Below, in pieces: positions 18,441 through 27,618 of a DNA stretch of 64,000 nt (position 1 is the stretch's first letter; every line of letters begins with the position of its first letter). A program made the position numbers and the translations under genes. The notes under the pieces are model-generated. The model was not told the origin of the DNA. It did not search any database and worked only from the letters and a program-made list of their open reading frames with translations. Source of the stretch: Ignavibacteriales bacterium (GTDB taxonomy: Bacteria; Bacteroidota; Ignavibacteria; Ignavibacteriales; Ignavibacteriaceae); the NCBI GenBank assembly GCA_016709155.1, contig JADJEI010000013.1, positions 62,001 through 126,000 on the forward strand, written 5' to 3'.

Positions 18441-19040
18441 ATGGAAAAAAAGAAAATAGACTCTGAAGAATTTTTAAAACCCGATAATATGATCAGGCTT
18501 TATGCAAGTGGTGCATTTCCGATGGCTGATGAAAAAACAACCGCAATAAATTGGTATCTGCCGGAAGAAAGAACGATAATTCCGCTTAACAATTTCAATA
18601 TTCCAAGGTCAGCCAAAAAAGAAATTGCAAAATTTAATTTTGAAATTAAGTTTGATACGGATTTCAAATCTGTCGTTCTCGGCTGCGCTGATAGACCCTC
18701 TACGTGGATATCCAACAAATTGATTGATGCGTATTTGCGTCTTCATAGGCGGGGTTATATTCACACAGTTGAAACATGGAAAGATGGAAAGCTTGTCGGA
18801 GGTTTGTACGGTGTAACTTTCCGCGGAGCTTTTTTCGGCGAATCAATGTTCTCCAGAGTTTCGCAGGCTTCAAAAGCAGCACTGACAGCCCTCATCCAGC
18901 ATCTGAATGAGAGAGGTTATTTGCTTCTCGATGTTCAGTACATGACCGAACATCTGGCAATGTTTGGTGCAGTTGAAATTACTTTTGAAGAATACAGTCA
19001 GTTATTGATTGAATCCTACTCGCTTGCCTGCGAATTCTGA
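18441..19040 (+). CDS. aat: leucyl/phenylalanyl-tRNA--protein transferase
   Basis: Adds Leu or Phe from aminoacyl-tRNA to the N-terminus of proteins with basic N-terminal residues, marking them for ClpAP degradation (N-degron pathway). Family landmarks are IRLYASGAFPMAD at the N-terminus, WYLPEERTIIPL, GGLYGVTFRGAFFGESMFS and LLDVQYMTEHLAMFGA. The 199 residues cover the core domain. It stands alone, diverging from arcC and converging on the lipoprotein gene at 19064. Confidence 0.95.
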   Translation: MEKKKIDSEEFLKPDNMIRLYASGAFPMADEKTTAINWYLPEERTIIPLNNFNIPRSAKKEIAKFNFEIKFDTDFKSVVLGCADRPSTWISNKLIDAYLRLHRRGYIHTVETWKDGKLVGGLYGVTFRGAFFGESMFSRVSQASKAALTALIQHLNERGYLLLDVQYMTEHLAMFGAVEITFEEYSQLLIESYSLACEF

Positions 19041-19063
19041 AAATTGCTGAGCTCATATTTATT

Positions 19064-19942
19064 CTATTCAGTGAAATAAAAATTACAGTCGCCATTTAAC
19101 TCTTTGCCAAAATGCTTTTCAAACATTGCTTTATATTTTTCTTTTAGATTATCTGGAATGACTTTTCCGTTTAGTTTAAGCTCATTGGAATCGAAGTCAA
19201 TAGTAATCTCCTCATCTGCATTTTTCAATATTCCATCCTTGATCATCTCGCTTTTCACTTCACCAATAAAATCATTCAGTTTTTTTAGTTCTAAATTCAA
19301 TTCCTTCATATCAAAGTCAAGCTTATCCATTTCATCGTCAAGATTTTCCGCCAGCTCGGACATGAGTGTTTCTAAATTATCTTCATCAAAATCAATATTT
19401 ATTTCAGGGATTTCGATCTTAATATTTTGAAGATTACTATCAAGCTCTTCCATTTGAATCTGAAATTCTTCATCATTAAAATTGAATTTGAAGTCAGGAA
19501 AATTCATATCCTTTATTTTCTCCTTTAGTTTTTCCATCCCTGCTTGAAATTCTTTGTTGTTAAAATTAAAATGAAAATTTTTTGCCAGCGAATCATCTGA
19601 AAAATGTTTCATATTAATTTTAAACTTATCAAAATCAAATTTGGGATGAACATCATACCAGGTAAAGAAACCGGGCTTGCTTTGTAATTCCTGGAGATAA
19701 ATATTTTTTTCGTCTTCCGAAAGTTCCTTACCATTCTTTTTGACTGATAAAACTTTATCGCCCTGCATTTTAATTACCGTTTCACCCTCATCATTTTGAA
19801 TAGTGATTTTCTCAACATTATCTTCAGTTGATGAAGAAAGACTTTCATCAGAAGCAGAACAAGCTGAAAAAACAAAGCACATACTAACGAATATTAAAGC
19901 GGTCATATTCATTTGCAGGCTATTAGTAAATATTTTTTCCAT
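19064..19942 (-). CDS. hypothetical lipoprotein with acidic repeats
   Basis: An AAGGAG site supports the start at 19942. A hydrophobic signal ends in the lipobox FSAC (Cys about 28), so the protein is probably lipidated and membrane-attached. The mature part is very rich in Asp, Glu, Lys, Asn and Phe. It contains repeated motifs of the type F(K/N)FN(N/D)(K/E)EFQxxMEEL followed by helical stretches with coiled-coil character. I do not recognise the family. It is monocistronic and diverges from the ammonia-lyase gene. Confidence 0.75.
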   Translation of the reverse strand: MEKIFTNSLQMNMTALIFVSMCFVFSACSASDESLSSSTEDNVEKITIQNDEGETVIKMQGDKVLSVKKNGKELSEDEKNIYLQELQSKPGFFTWYDVHPKFDFDKFKINMKHFSDDSLAKNFHFNFNNKEFQAGMEKLKEKIKDMNFPDFKFNFNDEEFQIQMEELDSNLQNIKIEIPEINIDFDEDNLETLMSELAENLDDEMDKLDFDMKELNLELKKLNDFIGEVKSEMIKDGILKNADEEITIDFDSNELKLNGKVIPDNLKEKYKAMFEKHFGKELNGDCNFYFTE

Positions 19943-20163
19943 TTTAGAACTCCTTTTGTTTTTAACAGTTAAGACGCCGCTTGAAACAGATAGTTTTATT
20001 ATATCCGGAATATTTGGTTAAGCGGTTTTTATGAAAGATAGATGGAAAATAATTTTTATACGCAGAAAACTAAATCATTGAAATTCAAAAGTGATTTAAT
20101 TCAATTTTGTTGCTGTGAATTCTTAATTTTACTAAAAGAATTTAAAAAGATTACGGAGAATTT

Positions 20164-21687
20164 ATGTCGATAGTACTTAATGGATCAGGATTAACAGTTG
20201 AAAAGTTAGTTAAGGTAGCGCGTCATGGAGAAAAAGTTGAGTTGGATAAATCTGCATTAGAGCGAATCAAGAAATGCAGAGCAATGCTCGAAAAAAAAAT
20301 TGAAGCCCACGAAACAATGTACGGTGTTAACACCGGCATCGGGGAATTTTCTGAAGTGGTCTTAAATGATGAGCAAGTAAAAGAATTTCATAAATATTTA
20401 ATTTATAATCATTCGGCTGGAATCGGCGAACCGGTTGCTATTGAATATGTGCGCGGCGCAATGACAGGAAGAATTAACGTGCACGCACATGGAAATTCAG
20501 GCTGCAGACCTGAAATTACCCTTACCCTTGTTGATATGTTAAACAATGAAGTCACTCCGGTAGTTTGCCAAAAAGGTTCTGTTGGTGCCTGCGGCGACTT
20601 GGCACCCATGTCGCAGATTGCACTTTTAATGATGGGGGAAGGTGAAGCGTTTTACAAGGGTGAAAGACTTCCCGGTAAAGTTGCATTTGAAAAAGCAGGA
20701 ATTAAAATTCCCGGATTAATGGCACGAGACGGACTTGCAACAATTAACGGCGCTAACTTACTAACTGCTATGAGTGCAATCCATCTTTATGATATTAACA
20801 GATGGTTAAAGCAGGCAGAAATTGCGGCTGCGATGTCTCTCGAAGCTTTGTATGCTAATATGAAGCCTTATGACAAACGACTTCATGAGCTTCGCGGTTT
20901 TAAAGGTGCGATAAGAAGTGCAGCATCAATAAAAAAATGTATCCAGGGAAGTGATTTGCTTAGCGGTAAGTTGAAAATAAAAGTTCAGGATGCTTACTCA
21001 ATGCGCTCAACACCGCAAGTTATCGGTGCTGCTCATGATGTCGTTCGTTATGCGAAAGAGCAAATCGAAACTGAATTAAACGGCGTGGGTGATAATCCAA
21101 TTTTTCTTCCGGACGAAAATTTAACCTTAACCGGTGCCAATTTTCAGGGAACACCCGTTTCGCTTCCAATGGATATTGCGGGAACAGCGGTTACAATGGT
21201 TAGTGTTCTTTCTGAAAGAAGATTAAACAGACTTTTAAATCCTGCTCTTAGTATTGGACTGCCTCCCTTCCTTACAAAGGGAGCGGGAATGTTTTCAGGG
21301 CTGATGTTAAGTCAGTACACTGCCGACTCATTAATAGTTGAGCAGAAAATTCTTTCTGCTCCTGCTTCGATTCAATCTATTCCTGCAGCAGCAGATCAGG
21401 AAGATTTTGTTTCGATGGGAATGAACACTGCAATAAAAAATTCTCAAATAATTGATAACGCTTACGGAGTTTTAGGGATAGAATTTATGGCGGCGGCACA
21501 GGCTTTAGATTTTCGTGATTTCCAAACAGGCAAGGGTGTAGCAAAAGCTAAGGAAGTAATTCGCCGGCATGTAAGTCATCTTGATGTTGATAGACCGCTT
21601 TATAACGATCACAACAAAATGAAAGCACTTGTTAAGTCCTGCGAAATTCTTGAAGCAGTTGAAAAAGAAGTTGGAAGTTTAGAATAA
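20164..21687 (+). CDS. hutH: histidine/aromatic amino acid ammonia-lyase (MIO family)
   Basis: Non-oxidative deamination of an aromatic amino acid, probably histidine to urocanate. At 507 residues it has the family length. Motifs include YGVNTGIGEF, NHSAGIGEP, the cofactor loop GSVGACGDLAPM, GLATINGANLL, VQDAYSMRSTPQV and QEDFVSMG. The residues corresponding to the histidine-binding Tyr, His, Asn, Gln, Arg and Glu of bacterial HutH appear present, but NFQGTP is a motif I associate more with phenylalanine/tyrosine lyases and aminomutases. The Ala-Ser-Gly triad that cyclises to MIO reads Ala-Cys-Gly here. No other hut genes are adjacent, so the symbol is a family-level guess. A GGAG site precedes the ATG. 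Confidence 0.85.
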   Translation: MSIVLNGSGLTVEKLVKVARHGEKVELDKSALERIKKCRAMLEKKIEAHETMYGVNTGIGEFSEVVLNDEQVKEFHKYLIYNHSAGIGEPVAIEYVRGAMTGRINVHAHGNSGCRPEITLTLVDMLNNEVTPVVCQKGSVGACGDLAPMSQIALLMMGEGEAFYKGERLPGKVAFEKAGIKIPGLMARDGLATINGANLLTAMSAIHLYDINRWLKQAEIAAAMSLEALYANMKPYDKRLHELRGFKGAIRSAASIKKCIQGSDLLSGKLKIKVQDAYSMRSTPQVIGAAHDVVRYAKEQIETELNGVGDNPIFLPDENLTLTGANFQGTPVSLPMDIAGTAVTMVSVLSERRLNRLLNPALSIGLPPFLTKGAGMFSGLMLSQYTADSLIVEQKILSAPASIQSIPAAADQEDFVSMGMNTAIKNSQIIDNAYGVLGIEFMAAAQALDFRDFQTGKGVAKAKEVIRRHVSHLDVDRPLYNDHNKMKALVKSCEILEAVEKEVGSLE

Positions 21688-21862
21688 AATTTGATTCTGA
21701 TTAAGAGTTAGGCCGCTTCAGCAAGCCTTTCACTACATCCAACTCAGTTTCGGATCTTTAGTTCAAAGCTTTAGTTTATTTGTCTTTGGTAGTAACTTAA
21801 CGGCAATGATTTCATCACAGACAAAAAATTCAAGCTCTTGCTGAATTATTTGCTATAATTAT

Positions 21863-22297
21863 TTAATTTGATCTAAATTTCTTGGTCGTTGCTCCCGCCC
21901 ACTCCCTGATGATAGATAAATCCTGGTTCGATAATTTTATTTCGGGATGAATTAGTGTATAAGTACCAAGAGGCATTTCACCACTTTCTACTTCTTCCCA
22001 GATTTCTCGTCTGGTTTTATCAACATCGCCGGGTGACATCTTACCCCAATTGGAAAAATTTAAATGTTCTCTACCTTCGTTTACATCTTTAATGATTAAC
22101 CAGGAAACAGGCGCAATATCGGAATACCATAACCAATTCGTTTCATTCGAATGACAATCGTAGCACGATTTTTTAAATACTTCTGACACCAGTTTAGGAG
22201 CTCTTATTTCTGCTTCTACTGGAGGGTTAGTTTTTTCTACAGGAATAAATTGAATACCTACAAACACGATTATCAGCAATAAAAATATCTTTTTCAT
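21863..22297 (-). CDS. haem-binding domain protein (monohaem cytochrome c-like)
   Basis: The 144-residue exported protein has an N-terminal membrane/signal segment (FLLLIIVFVGIQFI) and the haem-binding signature CYDCHSNET, with WLWYSDIAPVSWLIIKDVNEGREHLNFSNWG typical of the Haem_bd (PF14376) family. It is probably membrane-anchored and periplasmic and could take part in electron transfer or peroxide chemistry. AAGGAAC precedes the ATG. It lies 15 nt downstream of the transketolase stop in the same direction. Confidence 0.88.
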   Translation of the reverse strand: MKKIFLLLIIVFVGIQFIPVEKTNPPVEAEIRAPKLVSEVFKKSCYDCHSNETNWLWYSDIAPVSWLIIKDVNEGREHLNFSNWGKMSPGDVDKTRREIWEEVESGEMPLGTYTLIHPEIKLSNQDLSIIREWAGATTKKFRSN

Positions 22298-22312
22298 TTT
22301 TGTTCCTTTGAT

Positions 22313-24340
22313 TTATGAAGATATATTTTTCGCACTTAAAATTTTATTAGCTTGTTCTAAAATATTTTCAATAGTAAAGCCAAATTTTTCAAATAAAATT
22401 TCTATAGGAGCAGAAGCGCCAAATGATTCCATACTAATTGATATGCCTTCGTCTCCAACATACTTTTGCCATCCCTGGCTAACACCCGCCTCAATAGAGA
22501 TTCTCTTTTTAATGTTTGGAGGTAGCACAGTGTTTTTATATTCATCGTTTTGTTTCTCAAATAATTCCCAGCTAGGAAAGCTAACTACTGTTACATTTCT
22601 TCCAACAGCTTCAAGTGCTTCAGAAGCTTTTAATGCTAATGAAACTTCAGAACCGGAAGCCATTAAGATCAAATCCGGTTTTGATTTTGAGTCTTTTAAA
22701 ATATACGCCCCCTTTAAGAGATTTTCGGCTGAAGAATATTTTTTCTGATCGAGAATTGGTAACCCCTGCCTCGTTAGTATCAATGCCACGGGACTTTCTT
22801 TATGTTCGATAGCCGCTAACCATGCGACGGAAGTTTCGTTTGCGTCTGCAGGTCTGATTACAATCAGTCCGGGGATTGCACGCAAAGAAGCAAGATGTTC
22901 GACAGGCTGATGAGTTGGTCCATCTTCGCCAAGCCCGATACTGTCGTGAGTAAAAACATAAATCGGTTTTATTTTTGAAAGCGATGCAAGCCGTATGGAA
23001 GGGCGCAGATAATCTGAAAAAACTAAAAAAGTTGCGCCGTATGGAATCACTCCGCCGTAAATCGCCATTCCATTCATTACCCCCGCCATTCCATGTTCGC
23101 GAATTCCGAAGTGAAAATTTCTGCCGGAGTAATTCTCAGATGAAAAATTTTTATAATCTTTTAAGAAAGTATTATTTGATGGTGCAAGATCAGCAGATCC
23201 GCCAATCAGAGTGGGAAGGGAGGAAGCTATTGAATTAAGAACTTTTCCCGATGCTGCACGCGTTGCCATCTTCTTCCCATCATCTGCAAACACCGGTAAT
23301 TTTAATTTCCATTCATTGCCAGATTCTCCATGCATTACTGCAGAAAATAATTTTGCCTCTTCAGTATATTTTTTTTGATAATCTAAAAATTTTCTATTCC
23401 ATTCTTCTTCTTCTGATTTTCCATTCACTTGTACTTGCTTAAAAAATTCTTTTACTTCATCGGGAATAAAGAAAGGTGTTTCTTCCTGCCAGCCCAAATT
23501 TTGCTTTGTAAGTTTTATCTCTGCCTCTCCGAGCGGTGAGCCGTGAGCGTCGGATGAATCTTGCTTATTCGGACTGCCGAACCCAATGTGTGTTTTTGTA
23601 ATTATGAGGGAGGGTTTGTCAAAAACATTTTGTGCATTCGTCACTGCGGCTTCAAGACTCGCAACATCATTTACATCTTTCACAGTTTGAACATGCCAGC
23701 CGTAAGCATCAAATCTTTTTTGAATATCTTCAGAGAAAGCAAGAGACGTTGATCCATCAATTGTAATTTTATTATCATCGTAAAAGAAAATTAATTTGCC
23801 AAGTTTAAGATGACCTGCAAGCGAAGCACTTTCGTGAGAGATTCCCTCCATCAATTCACCGTCGCTGCAAATTCCATAAATAAAATGATCAATCAACTTT
23901 ATATCATCTTGATTAAATAACGATGCAAGGTAGGCTTCAGCTATTGCCATTCCCACAGCGTTAGAAAACCCCTGCCCGAGCGGACCGGTAGTTGTTTCAA
24001 CTCCGGGTGTTAATCCAAATTCCGGATGTCCCGGTGTGATGCTTCCCCATTGCCGGAAATTTTTTAACTCATCTAACGAAACACCATAACCGGATAAGTG
24101 AAGTATCGAATAAAGCAGCATGCTTCCGTGCCCGGCGGAAAGAATAAACCTGTCGCGGTTTAACCATTTCGGGTTTGCCGGGTTGTGCCTCATTATTTTT
24201 GAGTATAGCAAATAAGCAATCGGTGCGCAGCCCATCGGCATTCCCGGATGACCTGAGTTTGCTTTTTGCACTCCTTCTATGGCTAAAAATCTGATTGTGT
24301 TTATGGTTAATTGTTCAATATCTTTTTTATGATTCGTCAT
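22313..24340 (-). CDS. tkt: transketolase
   Basis: Thiamine-diphosphate enzyme of the non-oxidative pentose phosphate pathway that moves two-carbon ketol units between sugar phosphates. The 675 residues are full length and uninterrupted. Motifs include the N-terminal SGHPGMPMGCAPIAY, the TPP-binding region SDGELMEGISHE, HIGFGSPNKQDSSDAHGSPLGE, and the pyrimidine-domain motifs FGIREHGMAGVMNGMA and HDSIGLGEDGPTHQPVEHLA. It is probably cotranscribed with the downstream haem-binding gene, although no functional link is obvious. Confidence 0.97.
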   Translation of the reverse strand: MTNHKKDIEQLTINTIRFLAIEGVQKANSGHPGMPMGCAPIAYLLYSKIMRHNPANPKWLNRDRFILSAGHGSMLLYSILHLSGYGVSLDELKNFRQWGSITPGHPEFGLTPGVETTTGPLGQGFSNAVGMAIAEAYLASLFNQDDIKLIDHFIYGICSDGELMEGISHESASLAGHLKLGKLIFFYDDNKITIDGSTSLAFSEDIQKRFDAYGWHVQTVKDVNDVASLEAAVTNAQNVFDKPSLIITKTHIGFGSPNKQDSSDAHGSPLGEAEIKLTKQNLGWQEETPFFIPDEVKEFFKQVQVNGKSEEEEWNRKFLDYQKKYTEEAKLFSAVMHGESGNEWKLKLPVFADDGKKMATRAASGKVLNSIASSLPTLIGGSADLAPSNNTFLKDYKNFSSENYSGRNFHFGIREHGMAGVMNGMAIYGGVIPYGATFLVFSDYLRPSIRLASLSKIKPIYVFTHDSIGLGEDGPTHQPVEHLASLRAIPGLIVIRPADANETSVAWLAAIEHKESPVALILTRQGLPILDQKKYSSAENLLKGAYILKDSKSKPDLILMASGSEVSLALKASEALEAVGRNVTVVSFPSWELFEKQNDEYKNTVLPPNIKKRISIEAGVSQGWQKYVGDEGISISMESFGASAPIEILFEKFGFTIENILEQANKILSAKNISS

Positions 24341-24469
24341 TTAGTATTTCCAGAGAATATAGATGAATTAGACATGATAATTTTTATTTCAAATATATTA
24401 AAAACTTCACGATTATTTTGGTTTAACTTAAAGCAAAGTAGTGAGAGAATTTGTCAAAGAAGGGACAAG

Positions 24470-24502
24470 TAGCACAGACAATCCTGTCTGTGTACTCTTA
24501 GT
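24470..24502. repeat. hairpin-forming intergenic repeat
   Basis: GCACAGACA and TGTCTGTGT form a strong stem around ATCC. It lies between the tkt start and the rluD stop, about 70 bases beyond rluD. There is no clear T-run, so it may be a dispersed palindromic repeat rather than a terminator. Confidence 0.45.
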
Positions 24503-24571
24503 TACTTATAGTTTGTGGACAATAACCAATAATCACAACGAGATAGCTACAGACATATATTCACAGGCAGG

Positions 24572-25518
24572 TTAAATTTTTAAATTTTCAAGCAGTTCTT
24601 TCATATCATCCGGCAATTCGGAATCGAATTTCATAAACTCATTTGTGTGGGGATGAATAAATCCAAGTGTCTTTGCGTGCAATGCCTGTCTCGGCATGAC
24701 CTCAAGTAGGTTTTGTATTCTGCTTTTCATTTTTGGCTGATCAGCACCAAAATGAATTTTATCACCGCCGTAAGTAGCATCACCAAATATCGGATGATTT
24801 GAAGCTGATAGATGAACTCGTATTTGATGAGTTCTTCCTGTTCTTAATCGTAGTTTTAGATAAGAGGCAAATTCGAATTCCTCAATTACGTAATAAAGCG
24901 TAATTGCTTGTTTGCCTTCGATACGGCTTACTGCAAATTTTTTTCTATCCTGTTTACTTCGGGTTATCAGCGTATCAAAAACACCTTCGGGTTCGTCCAT
25001 CTTTCCCCAGCAAATAGCGTGATATTCTCTTTCAGCCGTATGCTTAAAAATTGCAATGCAAGTTTCTGATGAGTAACATCGTCTTTAGCAACGACAAGCA
25101 AGCCGCTTGTATCCTTGTCAATCCTGTGAACAATGCCCGGTCGAATCGGCTCTCTTGTTTCACTCAATTGGCTTGTGTGGTGAAGCAAAGCATTTACAAG
25201 TGTTCCTGTATAATTGGAATAAGCCGGATGTGCAACCATTCCTGCCGGTTTATTAACGACAATCAGGAAATCATCTTCGTAAACAATATCAAGTGGAATA
25301 TTTTCAGGCTCAGCTTTTTCGGGGCGGGGGGAGATGGGAATGATTGCTTCAACAATATCGCCGGCTTTAACTAAGTAATTTGATTTTACGTATCGCCGGT
25401 TTACCCAAACAAACTTTGTATCAATTAGTTTTTGTACTCTGGAACGGGTTGCATTTTCGATTGAGTTGGTAAGAAAAATATCGCGGCGTTCTTTCGTCTT
25501 TCCTGCGGGGAAGTTCAA
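24572..25518 (-). CDS. rluD: RluD-type pseudouridine synthase (frameshifted)
   Basis: Converts uridines of 23S rRNA to pseudouridine. The N-terminal S4-like region (FLTNSIENATRSRVQKLIDTKFVWVN) and the catalytic HRIDKDTSGLLVVAK lie in the upstream frame (to 24967). The C-terminal RLRTGRTHQIRVHL and HPIFGDATYGG lie in a second frame (25000-24572). The frames should join near 25045-25055, where expected HTAEREYHAICWGK is read across a 1-nt indel. A second slip in the CCCC run near 25509 probably hides the true start; an acidic Ser/Glu-rich frame extends upstream to about 25690. It is the last gene of the ileS cluster. Confidence 0.88.
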
Positions 25519-25657
25519 ACTTGTATGTCTTTTGACTTATTATCTTGCTCATCTTCTCTGCTTTTGGTAAAAGACTTTTCGGAAGAATTATTTTCTTCAT
25601 TACCGATTATTTCTTCAACAGTGTTTTTATCATCATTTAATAAGGAGCCTGTTTCGT

Positions 25658-26224
25658 TTACACTAACTGATTCAATTGTTTCTTCTTTTTATGAAAGTTA
25701 TAAAAGAGCAGAAGTATTAAAACACCAATCGTAACTGAAGCATCTGCTATGTTAAAGATAGGCCATCTATCGTAATGCTTCCCAAGAATTGAGAAATCAA
25801 AAAAATCCACATCAAAAAAATCAACTACCTTTCCATAAAATAGAGGGGCGTAGCCGTAAAATACTCCATAGAATACTCTATCAATTAGATTGCCGATTGC
25901 ACCACCAAGTATAAAGGCAATTGAAAGACGTAATGGGAATTTTTGATTTTTTATTTTAAAGAGATAAAAAAGCAGTCCAATGCTTGCTATAACTGAGAAG
26001 ACCGAAATTGCTAATTTAAAATCTATACCGGGATCAAAGCCAAATGCAAGCCCGGGGTTTTCAATGAAGGTAATCCTGAAAAATTCACCAATCACCGGAA
26101 TAATTTCGCCGGGATACATACCTTCAATCTTAAAATTAATTATCGGGAATGAAATGCCCTTCACATAAACTTTAGAAACCTGGTCTAAAACGATTACAAT
26201 GAGTGAAATGAAAAGAACTCTCAA
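25658..26224 (-). CDS. lspA: lipoprotein signal peptidase II, copy 1
   Basis: Membrane aspartyl protease that removes signal peptides from lipoproteins. The 188 residues are intact and start at TTG 26224. Four hydrophobic segments are visible, with ENPGLAFGF, the first catalytic Asp in GNLIDRVFYG and the second in FNIADASVTIGV. It directly abuts a second, frameshifted lspA upstream. A 3' Lys/Gln tail follows the last membrane segment. Two tandem lspA genes in the usual ileS-lspA-rluD position are unusual. Confidence 0.93.
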   Translation of the reverse strand: MRVLFISLIVIVLDQVSKVYVKGISFPIINFKIEGMYPGEIIPVIGEFFRITFIENPGLAFGFDPGIDFKLAISVFSVIASIGLLFYLFKIKNQKFPLRLSIAFILGGAIGNLIDRVFYGVFYGYAPLFYGKVVDFFDVDFFDFSILGKHYDRWPIFNIADASVTIGVLILLLFYNFHKKKKQLNQLV

Positions 26225-26816
26225 TTATTCACCCGGCTCTGCTAAAATTTTATCTTCAGTTTCAAGTTCTGATGAAGATGGTTTTTGTTTGCGGTGATAA
26301 GAAAAAATAAGCATTAAAACCCCAAGTGTAACAGCAACATCTGCAACATTAAAAATATAATTGCCCATCGTTTTGTTGAAAAAATAGAATCTGAAAAAAC
26401 TGACATCAAAGAAATCCACCACCTTGCCTTGAAGTAAAGGAGCGTAACCATAGAATACTCCATAAAAACTCTATCAATCAGGTTGCCGAATGCACCGCCA
26501 ATAATTAAAGCAAGCGATAAACGCTGCCCGATGTTTTCTTTACTTACAAAGAAGAAATAAATCAGCAGACTAAACGATGCGATGATTGTAAGAATGGAAA
26601 TAAGCAGTTTAAATTCTCCACCGAAGTCTATGCCAAATGCGATGCCTGGATTTTCAACAAAAGTCAAATGTAAAACATGATCTATCAGCGGAGTTTTTCT
26701 TCCGTAAGGCAAGCCGCTATTAGAAAATTCAAGAAAGGAATATTGAATCCCTTTACATATAGCTTCGAAATCTGATCGGCGAGAACTATCCCGAAAGAAA
26801 TTAGTAATAGTTTCAA
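26225..26816 (-). CDS. lspA: lipoprotein signal peptidase II, copy 2 (frameshifted)
   Basis: A second signal peptidase II gene immediately upstream of copy 1. From a TTG at 26816 the frame reads KLLLISFGIVLADQISKLYVK (first membrane segment). It slips near 26720, continues through ENPGIAFGIDF and GNLIDRVF, slips again near 26465, and ends with NYIFNVADVAVTLGVLML and an acidic tail. Both catalytic Asp motifs are present, so the gene would be functional if the indels are errors. It overlaps nothing and ends one base before the copy 1 start. Confidence 0.82.
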
Positions 26817-26857
26817 ATTGTGTGCTTAAAATTTTCTGAAAAATAATGATAGACTTT

Positions 26858-27601
26858 TTATTTTTTCTCCTGTTTTTGTTTTATTGGTAAGCAGAGCTGA
26901 CTATGCGGTACAGCTTCAAGCCTTGCTTTTGGAACAAGGGGGCAGGTATCACACAAATGCTGAGGTTCTTCAATACACTCGAGGCAAATTCCGTAAGTTC
27001 CGGCATCTATTCTTTTCAGAGCATCGTCGAGATAACCAAGAAATTTATTTTCGCGCTGAGCATAGAGAAAAGTTTTTTCTCGTTCCATAGCGTCTGTACC
27101 CTGTTCAGCCATGTGAAGTGAGTAAGGAGAATTTTCGTTAATGTATTCGCCTGTTGTTGGATCGAGCATTTGCTCTTTAAATTTTGAAGTTGTTCAATTA
27201 TTTCATCCCGCTTTTCAAGAATAATCTTTCTAAAATGGGCAAGATCTTCTTTGCTGTAACCTTTATTTTTGTGATTGGCTTAGTCTTGGGGACTTCTATT
27301 GGTTCTATTTTTTTAACAACTTTAGTTTGCTTCGGTTCTTTCATTACAATTTTTTTTGTGACTTTCTGTTTAGGTGTTTTAACTGGTTTTTTTGTCTTGC
27401 TCGGTGGAGCAGTTTTAACTACTGGAGATGTTTTTTTCTTTACAATTTCTTTGACTACTTTTTTCTTAGTTACAGTTTTAGGCATAATCTTTTTTACAAC
27501 CTTAGTTATCTTCTTCGGAGTTTTTTTTTTTTTTTAATCGAAGCTTTCTTAACTGTCGTTTTTTTAGCTGGTGCTTTTTTAGTGAGTGTTTTTTTAGCCA
27601 T
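26858..27601 (-). CDS. DksA/TraR-type protein with lysine-rich histone-like N-terminal tail (frameshifted)
   Basis: ATG 27601 follows AAGGAG, 17 bases past the ileS stop. Residues 1 to about 110 are a Lys/Thr/Pro/Val-rich tail (MAKKTLTKKAPAKKTTVKK..., later KKPVKTPKQKVTKK) like histone H1-type proteins. Then a DksA coiled-coil region (GYSKEDLAHFRKIILEKRDE) leads to LDPTTGEYINENSPYSLHM and a zinc-finger region GICLECIEEPQHLCDTC with RLEAVPHSQLC. Frame breaks sit at an A15 run (27521-27535), near 27275 and near 27170. The finger has an insertion with an extra CxxC and lacks the usual last Cys. It may regulate RNA polymerase while binding DNA. Confidence 0.8.
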
Positions 27602-27618
27602 TATATGGTCTCCTTTAT

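Noticed and set aside
24470..24502. Terminator of tkt or rluD
   Set aside because: The stem is good but there is no T-run in the needed direction, and it lies about 70 bases beyond rluD. Listed as a hairpin repeat instead.
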